DNA from: Clostridia bacterium
GTDB taxonomy: Bacteria > Bacillota > Clostridia > Christensenellales > Borkfalkiaceae
Assembly (NCBI GenBank): GCA_017407325.1
Contig: JAFQWV010000007.1
Span: 1-64,000 of the forward strand
Reading direction: 5' to 3'
DNA length: 64,000 nucleotides
Shown here piece after piece: positions 8,200-17,303 of this stretch (within the stretch, counting starts at the first letter, position 1; the number at the start of each line of letters is the position of its first letter). The translations under genes and the position numbers were made by a program. The notes below the pieces were generated by a model, which saw nothing but the letters and a program-made list of their open reading frames with translations, did not search any database and was not told the DNA's origin.

Positions 8200-8225
8200 T
8201 TAGTAGACGAAGGAGGTGAATTCCC

Positions 8226-8708
8226 GTGAATAACGTTAAGTACGAAGACGTTTTGATGCAATTATATCCAAGGCTTACAGTGGTGTCTGAGCAGTTACAG
8301 CAAAAGATTATGCGATTAGCAATAAGAAGTTTTTCATCTTTTAAAACTGCCGATAATTGCGCCGATAAGATTTTAAAAGTAGTTGAATCGAAGAAAAAAA
8401 TTGATGAACTTCATTACTTATTAACACAAGTTATAAAGCGATTAAGTGAAGAAGAAAAGGCTATTTTTAATTACAGATATTACAATTATCGCTCTATAGA
8501 CGGGTTTGATTATTGTTCTAGAAGCTATTACAGAAAACAAAACAATGCTTTTTCACGTCTTAGAGAGCTTTTAAATTTTATTGGGCTTACTGAAGATAGT
8601 TTTTACAAAAATTATGCTAACATTCCTTGCGTTAAGGTAATAATTGAAAATCATTCGGCAAAGAAGAAGAAACTGTCGCTAAGTTACGTAAAAGATATTT
8701 TTGTTTAA
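8226..8708 (+). CDS. ArpU/sigma-like late-transcription regulator
   Basis: The 160-residue protein has the plan of phage ArpU-type or sigma-region-4-like activators: an N-terminal helical part, a central LTQVIKRLSEEEKAIFNYRYY (about residues 70-90), and a C-terminal helix-turn-helix-like segment (CSRSYYRKQNNAFSRLRELL, about 100-120). In Gram-positive prophages such proteins switch on packaging and lysis genes and usually lie just upstream of the terminase, as here. The start is GTG 8226, supported by AAGGAGGTGA about seven bases upstream. The minus-strand gene at 8797-9543 separates it from the terminase, so it is not in the same transcript. Confidence 0.55.
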   Translation: MNNVKYEDVLMQLYPRLTVVSEQLQQKIMRLAIRSFSSFKTADNCADKILKVVESKKKIDELHYLLTQVIKRLSEEEKAIFNYRYYNYRSIDGFDYCSRSYYRKQNNAFSRLRELLNFIGLTEDSFYKNYANIPCVKVIIENHSAKKKKLSLSYVKDIFV

Positions 8709-8796
8709 AATTAAAGAAAAAAATTTTTAAAATTTATTTATAAAAAAATAATTAACAATTTTGAATATTTAATAATTAATTTCGAACGAAAATATC

Positions 8797-9543
8797 TCAA
8801 TCTTCAAAATCTTTGAAAAAAGAGTGCTCTTTTGAAAGTGCTTTGTCTGGTCTTAGAATTAGGTAGATGAAACATAAAACTAAAATTAAGACTATTGCAA
8901 TAACTATAGTTTTTACAATTTGATTGTCGTTTAAAACTTGTGTAGTCGTATCGTTTGGTGCTTGTGACGTTAAAACACTGCTATCTTTATCATCGTTATT
9001 GTCAATAAGCGTTTTTAAACTTTCGTGTGGTGGGACTGTAAACTGTGAAAAAGAGGATTTCCTTACGTAGCCTGCATAGCCGTTTGCGTAAACGTAAAGG
9101 TAGGTTTCTCCGTTTATTGGTAGTTCGCCGTAGAAAATTGCAGGCGTATTTTGATTTATTACCGTAAGTGGTGTTAAATTTTCTGCATTAGAAAACAAAA
9201 CGTCGCTAATTTCGCAACTCAAAGTGATTTTTGGATATGGGTTAGAATTAGGGTTTACGCTAAAGTTTAAGTCGCTTGTTTTTACGTAGCCTTCACTTTG
9301 TGGATAGTTTTTACTGTCGTCCATATATAAAACGCGCGAAAATTCAGCTCCGACTTCAATAACTTTTACAAAATAACTGTACGGAAGATAAAATTTCTCG
9401 TATTTTTGGCTAGCATCAGAATAAAAGCTAGCGTTTTCCGTAATTACCATTGCGTAAGTCTCGTCTGCAAGTGCAACCTTGTTTTTGGGTAGCGTAATGA
9501 ATATTAAAAATAGCGACAAAATTATAATAATTAGTTTTTTCAT
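8797..9543 (-). CDS. Secreted SH3-like protein with C-terminal membrane anchor
   Basis: The 248-residue protein has a signal peptide (MKKLIIIILSLFLIFITL, cleavage near ALADE), two SH3-like segments (about residues 30-90 and 105-165, the second ending GYAGYVRKSSF), a low-complexity Asn/Asp/Ser/Thr linker, one transmembrane helix (about 208-228) and a short cytoplasmic tail. This is the plan of wall-associated sensor or scaffold proteins; no catalytic motif is seen. Its start is only 39 bases from the divergent terminase start, so the two genes must share or overlap promoter sequence. Confidence 0.6.
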   Translation of the reverse strand: MKKLIIIILSLFLIFITLPKNKVALADETYAMVITENASFYSDASQKYEKFYLPYSYFVKVIEVGAEFSRVLYMDDSKNYPQSEGYVKTSDLNFSVNPNSNPYPKITLSCEISDVLFSNAENLTPLTVINQNTPAIFYGELPINGETYLYVYANGYAGYVRKSSFSQFTVPPHESLKTLIDNNDDKDSSVLTSQAPNDTTTQVLNDNQIVKTIVIAIVLILVLCFIYLILRPDKALSKEHSFFKDFED

Positions 9544-9582
9544 AATAAAAAAAGTATAGCAAAAGGGGGTGGTCGTTTTTTT

Positions 9583-11028
9583 ATGAATATTGACGAAAAA
9601 GGAAATAGTTTGTCAAAAGTAATTGTAATGAAAATTTTAGAGATTGAACGCGAGGAAAAAAGGCGCAAAGAAAGAGATAAACTATCGACCTATAACAAAG
9701 AAAAAGTACATAAAAAGCAAGTCGAATTTCATAAGTGCAAAAAGAAAAATCGCTGGGTGTTTGGTGGAAATAGAAGTGGTAAAACCGAGTGTGGCGCAGT
9801 TGAAGCAATCTATATAGCGCGTGGTATTCACCCGTATAGAGAAAACAGAAAAAACGTGTTCGGTTGGGTGGTGTCGGTGTCAAGAGAGGTTCAAAGAGAC
9901 GTAGCTCAAAAAAAGATTTTACATTATCTCAACCCTGATTGGATTGAAGACGTAATTATGTCATCAGGTCGCAAAGATAGCCCTGAAAACGGTGTTATAG
10001 ACCAACTTATTATAAAAAACGCGCTTGGTGGAACGAGTGTTATAGGCTTTAAAAGCTGTGACCAAGGTCGCGAAAAATTTCAAGGAAGCTCGCTCGATTT
10101 CGTGTGGTTTGACGAAGAACCGCCTAAAGATATTTACGACGAGTGCAAAATGCGTGTGCTTGATAGAAACGGCGATATTTTTGGAACAATGACTCCACTT
10201 AAGGGGCTTACGTACGTTTACGACGAGATATTTTTAAACAAGTACAACTCAAAAGAAGTCTGGTACGAGTTTATGGAATGGGGGGATAACCCGTACCTTG
10301 ACGAGCGCGAAGTAAAACAGCTTTCAGAAAGTATGTCGACTGACTCGCTTGATGCAAGGCGTTACGGAAAATTCAGGGCAGAAACGGGGCTTGTTTATAC
10401 CGAGTTTGACGAGACGGTACACGTAATCGAGCCGTTTACCGTTCCTAAGGAGTGGTACTCGAATTTATCAATAGACCCGGGGCTTAATAATCCACTATCC
10501 TGTCACTGGTATGCAGTTGATTTTGACGATAATATCTACGTAATTGACGAGCATTATCAAGCAGGTAATGATATCGAATATCACGCAAAGGTTATAAAAG
10601 ATAAGTGCAAAAAGTGGGGGTGGCATACTGATTCTAAGGGGCGAATAAACGCGCTTATAGACTCTGCTGCAAACCAGAGAACGCTTGCATCGCTAAAATC
10701 TGTGTCAGAACTATTTTACGACCATAATATTTTGGTTAACACAAGCGTAAATAAGGACCTTTTTAGTGGAATTGCGCGCGTAAAAGAGTGCTTTAAAAAG
10801 AATAAAATATTCATTTTTAAAAATTGTGTAAATCTTATACGCGAGCTTAAAGGGTATTGGTGGGGTAAAGAAGATACGCCGATAAAACGCGACGATCACG
10901 CGCTTGACGAGTTGAGATATTTTATTATGTCAAGACCTAAAAGCGAGCCTATTAAAAAAGAGTTATCAATGATTCAGAAAGATAAAGAAAGATTGGCGAG
11001 AAGGCTTAGAAAAAACGGAGGGAGGTAA
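9583..11028 (+). CDS. Phage terminase large subunit (ATPase and nuclease)
   Basis: The 481-residue protein has a Walker A motif at 61-68 (GGNRSGKT), a Walker B at 174-178 (VWFDEE), a coupling motif (GTMTP, 201-205), and an RNase-H-type nuclease domain with acidic residues at Asp298 (SIDPG), Asp360 (LIDSA) and the RDDHALDELR segment (437-442). All catalytic positions are present and length fits P22 gp2-type headful terminases. It would pump DNA into the procapsid at the portal and cut it. No small terminase subunit is recognisable beside it. A GGGGGTGG site lies upstream of the ATG. Confidence 0.9.
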   Translation: MNIDEKGNSLSKVIVMKILEIEREEKRRKERDKLSTYNKEKVHKKQVEFHKCKKKNRWVFGGNRSGKTECGAVEAIYIARGIHPYRENRKNVFGWVVSVSREVQRDVAQKKILHYLNPDWIEDVIMSSGRKDSPENGVIDQLIIKNALGGTSVIGFKSCDQGREKFQGSSLDFVWFDEEPPKDIYDECKMRVLDRNGDIFGTMTPLKGLTYVYDEIFLNKYNSKEVWYEFMEWGDNPYLDEREVKQLSESMSTDSLDARRYGKFRAETGLVYTEFDETVHVIEPFTVPKEWYSNLSIDPGLNNPLSCHWYAVDFDDNIYVIDEHYQAGNDIEYHAKVIKDKCKKWGWHTDSKGRINALIDSAANQRTLASLKSVSELFYDHNILVNTSVNKDLFSGIARVKECFKKNKIFIFKNCVNLIRELKGYWWGKEDTPIKRDDHALDELRYFIMSRPKSEPIKKELSMIQKDKERLARRLRKNGGR

Positions 11029-11316
11029 TTGAAAGGAATAAGTGATGAATTGAAAAAAGTTATATTAAAAAAAGCGAAAGGGTACGCGACTAGTGAAACG
11101 GTTGAAGAATATCAGGGTGAAGAAGGTGGAATGGTTTTAACTAAGAAAAAAGTTACTAAAAAACACGTTCCACCCGACACTCAGGCAGTTAAGATTTTAA
11201 TGGAGCTTGACGAAAGTGAAGATATCACAACCTTAAGCGATAGCGACCTTGAAAAAGAAAAAATCAGATTGCTAAAATTATTAAAGGAGATTGAAAATGA
11301 AAGTAACGAAAATTAG
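11029..11316 (+). CDS. Small charged protein in the packaging operon
   Basis: The 95-residue product is highly charged, with a C-terminal coiled-coil-like helix (SDSDLEKEKIRLLKLLKEIENE). The start is a TTG placed directly after the terminase stop and preceded by an unusually strong GGAGGGAGG. Its position suggests a packaging or portal-assembly accessory, possibly a diverged small terminase; no motif proves this. Confidence 0.6.
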   Translation: MKGISDELKKVILKKAKGYATSETVEEYQGEEGGMVLTKKKVTKKHVPPDTQAVKILMELDESEDITTLSDSDLEKEKIRLLKLLKEIENESNEN

Positions 11317-11452
11317 TTATCAAATAGGGTGCGACGTGCCGGGATGCAAGTGTTTAGCGACTTATTGCCTAACTTTTTCAAATAATTCGGAAAAAGTGCA
11401 TATGTGCGCAGAATGTGCTAAAAGGTTAAAAAACGCACTTAAAGGAGTGTAG
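11297..11452 (+). CDS. Small zinc-ribbon-like protein (51 residues)
   Basis: This short frame starts at an ATG preceded by AAAGGAGATTGA and overlaps the end of the previous gene by 20 bases. The translation has cysteines at 12, 17, 19, 24, 37 and 40, including a CAEC knuckle near the C-terminus, which suggests zinc binding. It ends two bases before the portal ATG, so it is embedded in the operon. Function is unknown; small Zn-binding proteins of this kind occur between terminase and portal in some phages. Confidence 0.65.
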   Translation: MKVTKISYQIGCDVPGCKCLATYCLTFSNNSEKVHMCAECAKRLKNALKGV

Positions 11453-11454
11453 TT

Positions 11455-13323
11455 ATGAAACTATTAAAGAAAGAAAATCCAAGGTATGAAGAAGAGCTTG
11501 TCAAAGAAATTAAAGACGATTTTTTGCTTCGTCAAAAAGAACGGCGCGAGCTTGAACAGCAGTGGCGATTAAACGTAAATTATCTTATGGGTAATCAGTA
11601 CTGCGAAATAACGCCAAGTGGTGACGTTGATGAAGAAGAAAAGTATTATTTTTGGCAAAACAGAAACGTATACAACCACATTGCGCCAATAGTTGAGACG
11701 CGACTTGCGAAGCTGTCAAGAGTAAGACCTGTAATGAGTGTAAGAGCGCAAGGCGCAGAGGATTGCGATATAAAAACAGCGAAAATTGCGACCAACGTTC
11801 TAAATTCTTCTTATCACAGAATTTCACTTGACGGTGTTATCGCAAAAGCAACGCTTTATAGCGAAGTTTTTGGTACAAGCTTTTATAAAATCGTTTGGAA
11901 CAACCAAAAGGGTAAAAACATCGGGGCACCGTACGGTGAGAGCGTTTACGAAGGGGATATAGAAGTTTTGGCTATTTCGCCGTTTGAAATTTATCCCGAC
12001 TCACTCTTTAGAACGTCAATGGACGAAGTAAAGAGTATAATTCACGCTAGGGCAATGCACGTTGACGATATTGAAGATCTTTACGGCGTACGCGTAGAAG
12101 GTGGTGACGTTGACGTGTTTAAGATGGATAAAGCACAAAGCGTATTTTTTGGAAAGGCAAGGATTGCAGGTGGAATAGTTCACGACAACGCTATCGTTAT
12201 CGAGCGATACGAACGACCGTCAAAAGCTTTTCCTAACGGTAGAGTTATCACTGTTGCAGGGGATAAACTTGTTGCTGTAAGCGAGCTACCGTACTTAAAC
12301 GGAACAGATTTTAAACGCGATTTTCCGTTTGTTAAGCAAGACAGCATAACGCTTCCAACTTGCTTTTTCGGGGTGAGTATTATCGACAGACTTTTACCGC
12401 TTCAAAGGGCGTATAACGCGATTAAAAACAGAAAACACGAATTTATTAACCGACTTTCTATGGGTGTGGTTGCCGTTGAAGACGGCTCTATCGACACTGA
12501 CGAGCTTATTGAAGAAGGGCTTTCGCCGGGAAAGGTGATAGTTTACCGTCAAGGCTCGCGACCACCTCAAATTATGAACGCAGGAAGTGTTCCACTTGAT
12601 TTTACTTACGAAGAAGAAAGGCTTTCAGACGAGTTTATTTCAGTAAGTGGCGTAAGTGAAGTTTCAAGAAGCTCGGCTATTCCTGAAAATGCAACGAGTG
12701 GTGTGGCGCTTCAGGTTTTGCTTGAACAAGACGAGACAAGACTTAATTCTACGGCAGAAGAAATTAAGCGCGCTATAAAGCAGATTGCTAAGCAAATTAT
12801 CAGATTGTTTAAGCAGTTTTCGACAACGACGCGAATGATGAAAATAGCAGGTGAAAGTCAAAAAGCAGAAGTTTTTTATTTCAGCTCAAGCGACTTAACG
12901 AGCGACGACGTAATTTTTGATACTGAAAATGAAATATCGGTTACGCCTGCGCAGAAAAAATCTGCAGTGCTTGAAATTTTTGCAACGGGACTGCTTAGCG
13001 GTAAAGACGGAAAAATCGACGATAGAACAAAAACCAAAATTTTAGAGATTATGGGATTTGGTAGCTTAGATAACGCAAACGACTTGACTTCACTTCAAAT
13101 CTCACGTGCGCTAAAGGAAAATTTAGACGCTCAGACTAAAGAAATCAGCGTAGAAGAATTTGACGACCACGAGGTTCATATCGTCGAGCATACGCGCTAT
13201 CTCTTATCTGGTGAAAAGTCTGCAGATGATGAAAAAACAAAAGGTAGACTTATCGAGCATATTCGTAAGCACAAAATGGCAAAAAGTATAGAAAATCAAC
13301 CTATACAAGGGGTTACAGAGTAA
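11455..13323 (+). CDS. Phage portal protein (P22-like)
   Basis: The 622-residue product has the features of podovirus portal proteins: an acidic helical N-terminus (RRELEQQWRLNVNYLMGNQY), YFWQNRNVYNHIAPIVETRLAKL (portal wing region), a stem and clip region near residues 290-330 (LPLQRAYNAIKNRKHEFINRL), and a long helical barrel (EEIKRAIKQIAKQIIRLFKQF). A ring of twelve such subunits would form the DNA gate of the head and dock the terminase. It is somewhat shorter than the 725 residues of P22 gp1, lacking most of the C-terminal barrel extension. Confidence 0.85.
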   Translation: MKLLKKENPRYEEELVKEIKDDFLLRQKERRELEQQWRLNVNYLMGNQYCEITPSGDVDEEEKYYFWQNRNVYNHIAPIVETRLAKLSRVRPVMSVRAQGAEDCDIKTAKIATNVLNSSYHRISLDGVIAKATLYSEVFGTSFYKIVWNNQKGKNIGAPYGESVYEGDIEVLAISPFEIYPDSLFRTSMDEVKSIIHARAMHVDDIEDLYGVRVEGGDVDVFKMDKAQSVFFGKARIAGGIVHDNAIVIERYERPSKAFPNGRVITVAGDKLVAVSELPYLNGTDFKRDFPFVKQDSITLPTCFFGVSIIDRLLPLQRAYNAIKNRKHEFINRLSMGVVAVEDGSIDTDELIEEGLSPGKVIVYRQGSRPPQIMNAGSVPLDFTYEEERLSDEFISVSGVSEVSRSSAIPENATSGVALQVLLEQDETRLNSTAEEIKRAIKQIAKQIIRLFKQFSTTTRMMKIAGESQKAEVFYFSSSDLTSDDVIFDTENEISVTPAQKKSAVLEIFATGLLSGKDGKIDDRTKTKILEIMGFGSLDNANDLTSLQISRALKENLDAQTKEISVEEFDDHEVHIVEHTRYLLSGEKSADDEKTKGRLIEHIRKHKMAKSIENQPIQGVTE

Positions 13324-13380
13324 AATTGTAACAAAAAATTAATTAAAAAAATCAAAAAATAAAATAAGCGGGTGGAAAAT

Positions 13381-14013
13381 ATGGATAAACTTGAAATTGA
13401 AAAAACTGAAACGACAGCGCATGCTGCAGCGGCAGAAAATTTGGATACGGGCGAAGGAAAACAGGAGTTTTCATTTAAAAAGTTTAAAGACGTTGAATCG
13501 CTCCAGAAAGCTTATAGTTCGTTAGAATCTGAATTTACCAAGCGCAGTCAGAAGCTTAAGGAACTAGAAGGGGAAAGACTGGAACTTTTATCACGGCTTG
13601 AACAAGGTAATAACAATTCGGGCGTTGAAAAAAACGGTCTTAGGGAAGAAGGCGATAAGGAATTTTATCAAAAATTCCCAAACGCAAAAACTATGCTTAA
13701 AGACTTGACGGTCGAAAACGCGCTGTCAAGCTCTGACCTTAGCGAAGCTTATATCAGGCTTTTAGAAAACGCTTTAACAAAATTAAATAAAAGTCTTAGC
13801 GATGAGAATTTTCTTATAAGTCAAATCGAAGGTACCACGATCAAAGACAGAATTATAAGGGAATATCTTTCGGATATAAAAAACTCCAACAAGGTGGCAA
13901 AGCTTATCACAAAAGAAGGCGAAGCGATACTCGTTCCGCCGAAAAAGCCAAAGTCTTTTGAAGAAGCAGGAATGCTTTCAAAGGGGCTGTTTAGTCGAGA
14001 GAGATTTGACTAA
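13381..14013 (+). CDS. Capsid scaffolding protein
   Basis: The 210-residue protein is acidic and largely helical, with a coiled coil at residues 40-75 (LQKAYSSLESEFTKRSQKLKE) and a basic C-terminal end, which is how scaffolding proteins bind coat protein. It lies between portal and coat, the classic position. ATG 13381 is preferred to a GTG nine bases earlier, because GGGTGG then serves as the ribosome-binding site. No protease motif is present, so the head would mature without a prohead protease encoded here. Confidence 0.75.
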   Translation: MDKLEIEKTETTAHAAAAENLDTGEGKQEFSFKKFKDVESLQKAYSSLESEFTKRSQKLKELEGERLELLSRLEQGNNNSGVEKNGLREEGDKEFYQKFPNAKTMLKDLTVENALSSSDLSEAYIRLLENALTKLNKSLSDENFLISQIEGTTIKDRIIREYLSDIKNSNKVAKLITKEGEAILVPPKKPKSFEEAGMLSKGLFSRERFD

Positions 14014-14059
14014 ATGAATGGTTAAAGAATAAAGAATAAAAAAGGAAAAGGAGAATTGT

Positions 14060-15232
14060 ATGCAAACTATTGCAAGTGCTGATAAAGCACTAAAAACATT
14101 ATATTTAGGTGTAATCACTGAACAAATGAACAGTAACGTCAATCCGTTACTTGCAAAAATCAAACAATCAACCAGCGACGTTTGGGGTAAGGAAATTAAA
14201 CGCCTTGCTCAGTACGGTCTTAACGGTGGTGTTGGCGCAGGCGCTGAAGAAGGAAATCTTCCTGTAAGCGGGGAAAACTACTACGAGCAATTTACTCTAT
14301 CACTTAAGAACCTTTACGGCACTATTTCTATTTCAGATAAGGCAATTCGCGCATCTGAAAACAACGCAGGTGCATTCGTGAACTTGTTAAACGCAGAAAT
14401 GGAAGGACTTATCAAGGCTGCAAGCTTCAATTTTGGCAGAATGCTTTATGGTGACGGAAGTGGTGTTTTAGCTACTGTAACTGCTATTAATAACGGCTAT
14501 ATCACTGTTGATAGCGTTAAAAATCTTGCCGAAGGTATGATCGTAGATTTCTACGATGACGTTGGTGGTATTGTTGATAAGGGCATTGCAAGAAGAATTT
14601 CGTCAATCGACAGAGCTAAAAAAGCAGTTTACTTTACGGGAACGGCGTTTACAACTTCAACGTTAACAACCGGTTCGATTATGACTATGCAAAACTCGCT
14701 CGGAAGAGAAATCACAGGTCTTGGAGCAATCTTTAAAGACAGTGGTTCGCTTTACGGCTTGTCAAGATCAAATCATAAGTGGCTTATCCCATATATGAAG
14801 AAGAACGTCGGCGAAATTAGCGAATCCGTTATCCAAACTGCTATTGACGAGCTTGAAGAAAGCGCAGGTAGCAAAGTAAACTTTATCGTTTGCTCGTCAG
14901 GCGTAAAACGCGCGTTTATGAATCATCTTGCAACGTATAAGAGAAACGTAGACGTAATGGATCTTCAAGGTGGATACAAAGCGTTATCTTATAACGGTAT
15001 TCCTATCGTATCTGACAGATTCTGTCCAGAAGGAACGATGTACTTACTTAATACCGACGACTTTACGTTACATCAATTATGTGATTGGCGTTGGCTTGAA
15101 GGTGAAGACGGCAAGGTGTTAAAGCAAAACGCCGGAACTGCAACCTATAACGCAACCTTAGTTAAATATGCAGACCTTATCTGCGCTAAGCCTTGCGGAC
15201 AAGCAATGCTTTCAGGTATTACTGAAGCGTAA
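14060..15232 (+). CDS. Major capsid (coat) protein, HK97-fold type
   Basis: The 390-residue protein follows the scaffold gene and has the layout of Firmicute phage coat proteins: an N-terminal helix, an extended E-loop region (GGVGAGAEEGNLPVSGENYY), a long spine helix (NAGAFVNLLNAEMEGLIKAA), and a C-terminal axial domain with a SGVKRAFMNHL helix and a final beta segment. Such subunits form the icosahedral shell. A strong AAGGAG site precedes it. A hairpin just downstream may keep its transcript level above that of the neck genes. Confidence 0.85.
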   Translation: MQTIASADKALKTLYLGVITEQMNSNVNPLLAKIKQSTSDVWGKEIKRLAQYGLNGGVGAGAEEGNLPVSGENYYEQFTLSLKNLYGTISISDKAIRASENNAGAFVNLLNAEMEGLIKAASFNFGRMLYGDGSGVLATVTAINNGYITVDSVKNLAEGMIVDFYDDVGGIVDKGIARRISSIDRAKKAVYFTGTAFTTSTLTTGSIMTMQNSLGREITGLGAIFKDSGSLYGLSRSNHKWLIPYMKKNVGEISESVIQTAIDELEESAGSKVNFIVCSSGVKRAFMNHLATYKRNVDVMDLQGGYKALSYNGIPIVSDRFCPEGTMYLLNTDDFTLHQLCDWRWLEGEDGKVLKQNAGTATYNATLVKYADLICAKPCGQAMLSGITEA

Positions 15233-15252
15233 TTAAAGTCTTTTTTAAAAAA

Positions 15253-15282
15253 GCGCGTTGCAAAACTCGTTTTGCAACGCGC
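15253..15282. terminator. Stem-loop downstream of the coat gene
   Basis: A 13-bp stem GCGCGTTGCAAAA / TTTTGCAACGCGC with loop CTCG lies between coat and neck genes. On the plus strand there is no T-run after it, so it is more likely a processing or stabilising element or a partial attenuator; on the minus strand it would be a proper terminator. Confidence 0.55.
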
Positions 15283-15306
15283 GAAATAAAAAGGAAGGTG
15301 AAAAAA

Positions 15307-15861
15307 TTGAAGGTTAGAGATATTTTAAAAATTTCAGCGCTGAGTTTACAAAACGAAGAAATTTTAGCGTATCTTAACGGAAAAGCTGTTGACGAAGAAA
15401 CGGAAAAGGAAGCAGATAAAATGTTTTCTTGCTACAAGCTTATAATTTCAGAGCTTTGCGAAGAATTTTTAGCTGTAAAAAAAGCGGAAACTTTTGAAAC
15501 GTACGACGGGGTTATAAATTACACGAAATTTTCAAAAGTTCCACTTGAAATCAAGTCTTGCTTTGTGGGGGAAAAAGAAGTTGATTTTACCGTTACACCG
15601 CTATATTTAAAGACGGAAAGCGGTAATGTCACCGTGGTTTACGAATACTATCCGGAAATTACTTCTTTAGACGACGAATGTCCGTACACGGGAACGAAAA
15701 TTAGCGAAAGAATAATCGCTATGGGCGTATCGAGAGAATACCTTTTAATTTCCGGGCTTTTTGACGAAGCAATCTCTTTTGACGAGCGTTATCAAAAAGC
15801 ACTCTCTATCGTGCTTTTCCCTAAAAATCTTAAAAAGATAAAAGTAAGGGGCTGGTATTGA
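15307..15861 (+). CDS. Head-completion / neck protein (P22 gp4-like position)
   Basis: The 184-residue protein sits immediately after the coat gene, the place of the head-to-tail adaptor in P22-like phages, and has a comparable length to gp4 (166). It has a helical N-terminus (KVRDILKISALSLQNEEILAYL), a central beta-rich part and a basic C-terminal tail ending KVRGWY, as expected for a protein that binds under the portal. Start is TTG 15307 with AGGAAGG upstream; an in-frame GTG at 15298 overlaps that site and is unlikely. Assignment rests on position and size, not on a clear motif. Confidence 0.5.
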   Translation: MKVRDILKISALSLQNEEILAYLNGKAVDEETEKEADKMFSCYKLIISELCEEFLAVKKAETFETYDGVINYTKFSKVPLEIKSCFVGEKEVDFTVTPLYLKTESGNVTVVYEYYPEITSLDDECPYTGTKISERIIAMGVSREYLLISGLFDEAISFDERYQKALSIVLFPKNLKKIKVRGWY

Positions 15862-15862
15862 T

Positions 15863-17293
15863 ATGAAGGGCTTAAAAATACCGTCGTATAAAACGGGAAA
15901 GGTGTCGCTGTTTGATTTTTCAAAAGGTATGAGTGGTGAAGTTGACGGAAAGCTTGCGCGCACGTCGATTGCCGACGTAAGTTTTAATTATTCGCTCTCA
16001 ACAGGTGCGCTAAAAGACGGTGTTGGCGTTAAAGAGTTTGAGTTTTTTGTTGGCGGTGAGAAAGTGCGACTTGAGTTTTTGCCTGAGATTAAGCCTATAA
16101 AATGCTACTTTTATAAGAGGTTTGACGAAAATACTCTTAAATCTGACGACAGACTTTTAGTTTATGCAAGCGATAAAAATTTTTACGAGTGTAAGCTTAC
16201 GGAAAATTCTGGGAAATTTTACTTAATAGAAGGTTTAAATTTTGAAAGAGTACCGCAAGCAGTTTGCTATAAGCTAAACGGTGACGACGTGATAATTTTG
16301 TCGATTAATTCTAGTTTTAAAATTTATGACGGAAATATTGTCACCGTAGTTGAAGGCGTTCCTGATATAACGAGTATGTGTATTCACAACGAGCGACTTT
16401 TCGTAACGACGGGTGGCGAGCAGACTGAACTTTGGTTTTCTGACGACTTCAATCCGTCCGATTGGTACGTATCTTTAGACCAAGCTGGCTTTATTGATTT
16501 TCAAGACGGTCGGGGAAGGCTTTTGAAGGTGCTTAGTTTTAACAATTATTTATACGTGTTTAGAAACTACGGAATTTCAAGAATTAGCGCGTACGGCGAC
16601 CAAACGGGATTTTCTGCGACAAACCTATTTTTGTCAAGTGGAAGAATTTACCCCGGCGCAATAGTCGATTGCGGAAACAGAGTAATTTATTTATCTGAAG
16701 ACGGATTCTATTCGTTTGACGGTTATTCGTCACAAAGACTTTTATCCGACTACGACAAATTTCTTTTCGGCGTTGATAATTCTGACGCGGTGGGTAAATT
16801 TTACAACGGCTCGCTTTACATATCGCTAAAGATGAAAATTAACGGTAGAATTGAAAAAGTTATGCTCGTTTACACTCCGTCAAAGGGTAGTGCGTACGTT
16901 ACGAAAGGTATGAAGGTGACTGATATCGAAGTGCTTTACGCAAACGATTTTTCTAAGCTTGTGTTACTTGTTGAAGGTAGTGGAAAAATCGGGGAAATAA
17001 GCGAAAAATCGACTGTCTTTAACAGAGTGCTTAGAAAGACTTGGAAAAGTCATTATTCGGATTTTGGGATTGACAAAAGAAAATCGCTTGCAAAAATAAC
17101 GTTATACACAAAGCACGGTATAGAGCTTACGGTCGAGAGTGAAAATTCGAAAAAAACCGTTAAAATTGCTGGCTCAAAAAACAAACAGACGGTAAGACTT
17201 GGCGTTGTGGGATGCAGTTTCTCGTTTTCGGTAAATTCGCAAAATATCGGTGATGAAGTAAGCAAAATTGCGTTATATTTTAACTATTTTTAA
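15863..17293 (+). CDS. Neck/plug protein (P22 gp10-like beta-propeller)
   Basis: The 476-residue product matches P22 gp10 (472 residues) in size and in its place directly after the adaptor gene. It has repeated propeller-like blades, for example ERLFVTTGGEQTELWFSDDF, NNYLYVFRNYGISRI and NRVIYLSEDGFYSFDGYS, and a C-terminal beta domain. Gp10 proteins close the neck after packaging and carry the tail needle. The gene starts two bases after the previous stop. No tail needle or tailspike gene follows, so the tail assembly would be incomplete or made elsewhere. Confidence 0.6.
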   Translation: MKGLKIPSYKTGKVSLFDFSKGMSGEVDGKLARTSIADVSFNYSLSTGALKDGVGVKEFEFFVGGEKVRLEFLPEIKPIKCYFYKRFDENTLKSDDRLLVYASDKNFYECKLTENSGKFYLIEGLNFERVPQAVCYKLNGDDVIILSINSSFKIYDGNIVTVVEGVPDITSMCIHNERLFVTTGGEQTELWFSDDFNPSDWYVSLDQAGFIDFQDGRGRLLKVLSFNNYLYVFRNYGISRISAYGDQTGFSATNLFLSSGRIYPGAIVDCGNRVIYLSEDGFYSFDGYSSQRLLSDYDKFLFGVDNSDAVGKFYNGSLYISLKMKINGRIEKVMLVYTPSKGSAYVTKGMKVTDIEVLYANDFSKLVLLVEGSGKIGEISEKSTVFNRVLRKTWKSHYSDFGIDKRKSLAKITLYTKHGIELTVESENSKKTVKIAGSKNKQTVRLGVVGCSFSFSVNSQNIGDEVSKIALYFNYF

Positions 17294-17303
17294 GGGGGCT
17301 TAT

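Noticed and set aside
8775..8800. Second LexA box near TTTCGAACGAAAATAT
   Set aside because: Only the left half GAAC is present; no GTTC half at the right spacing.
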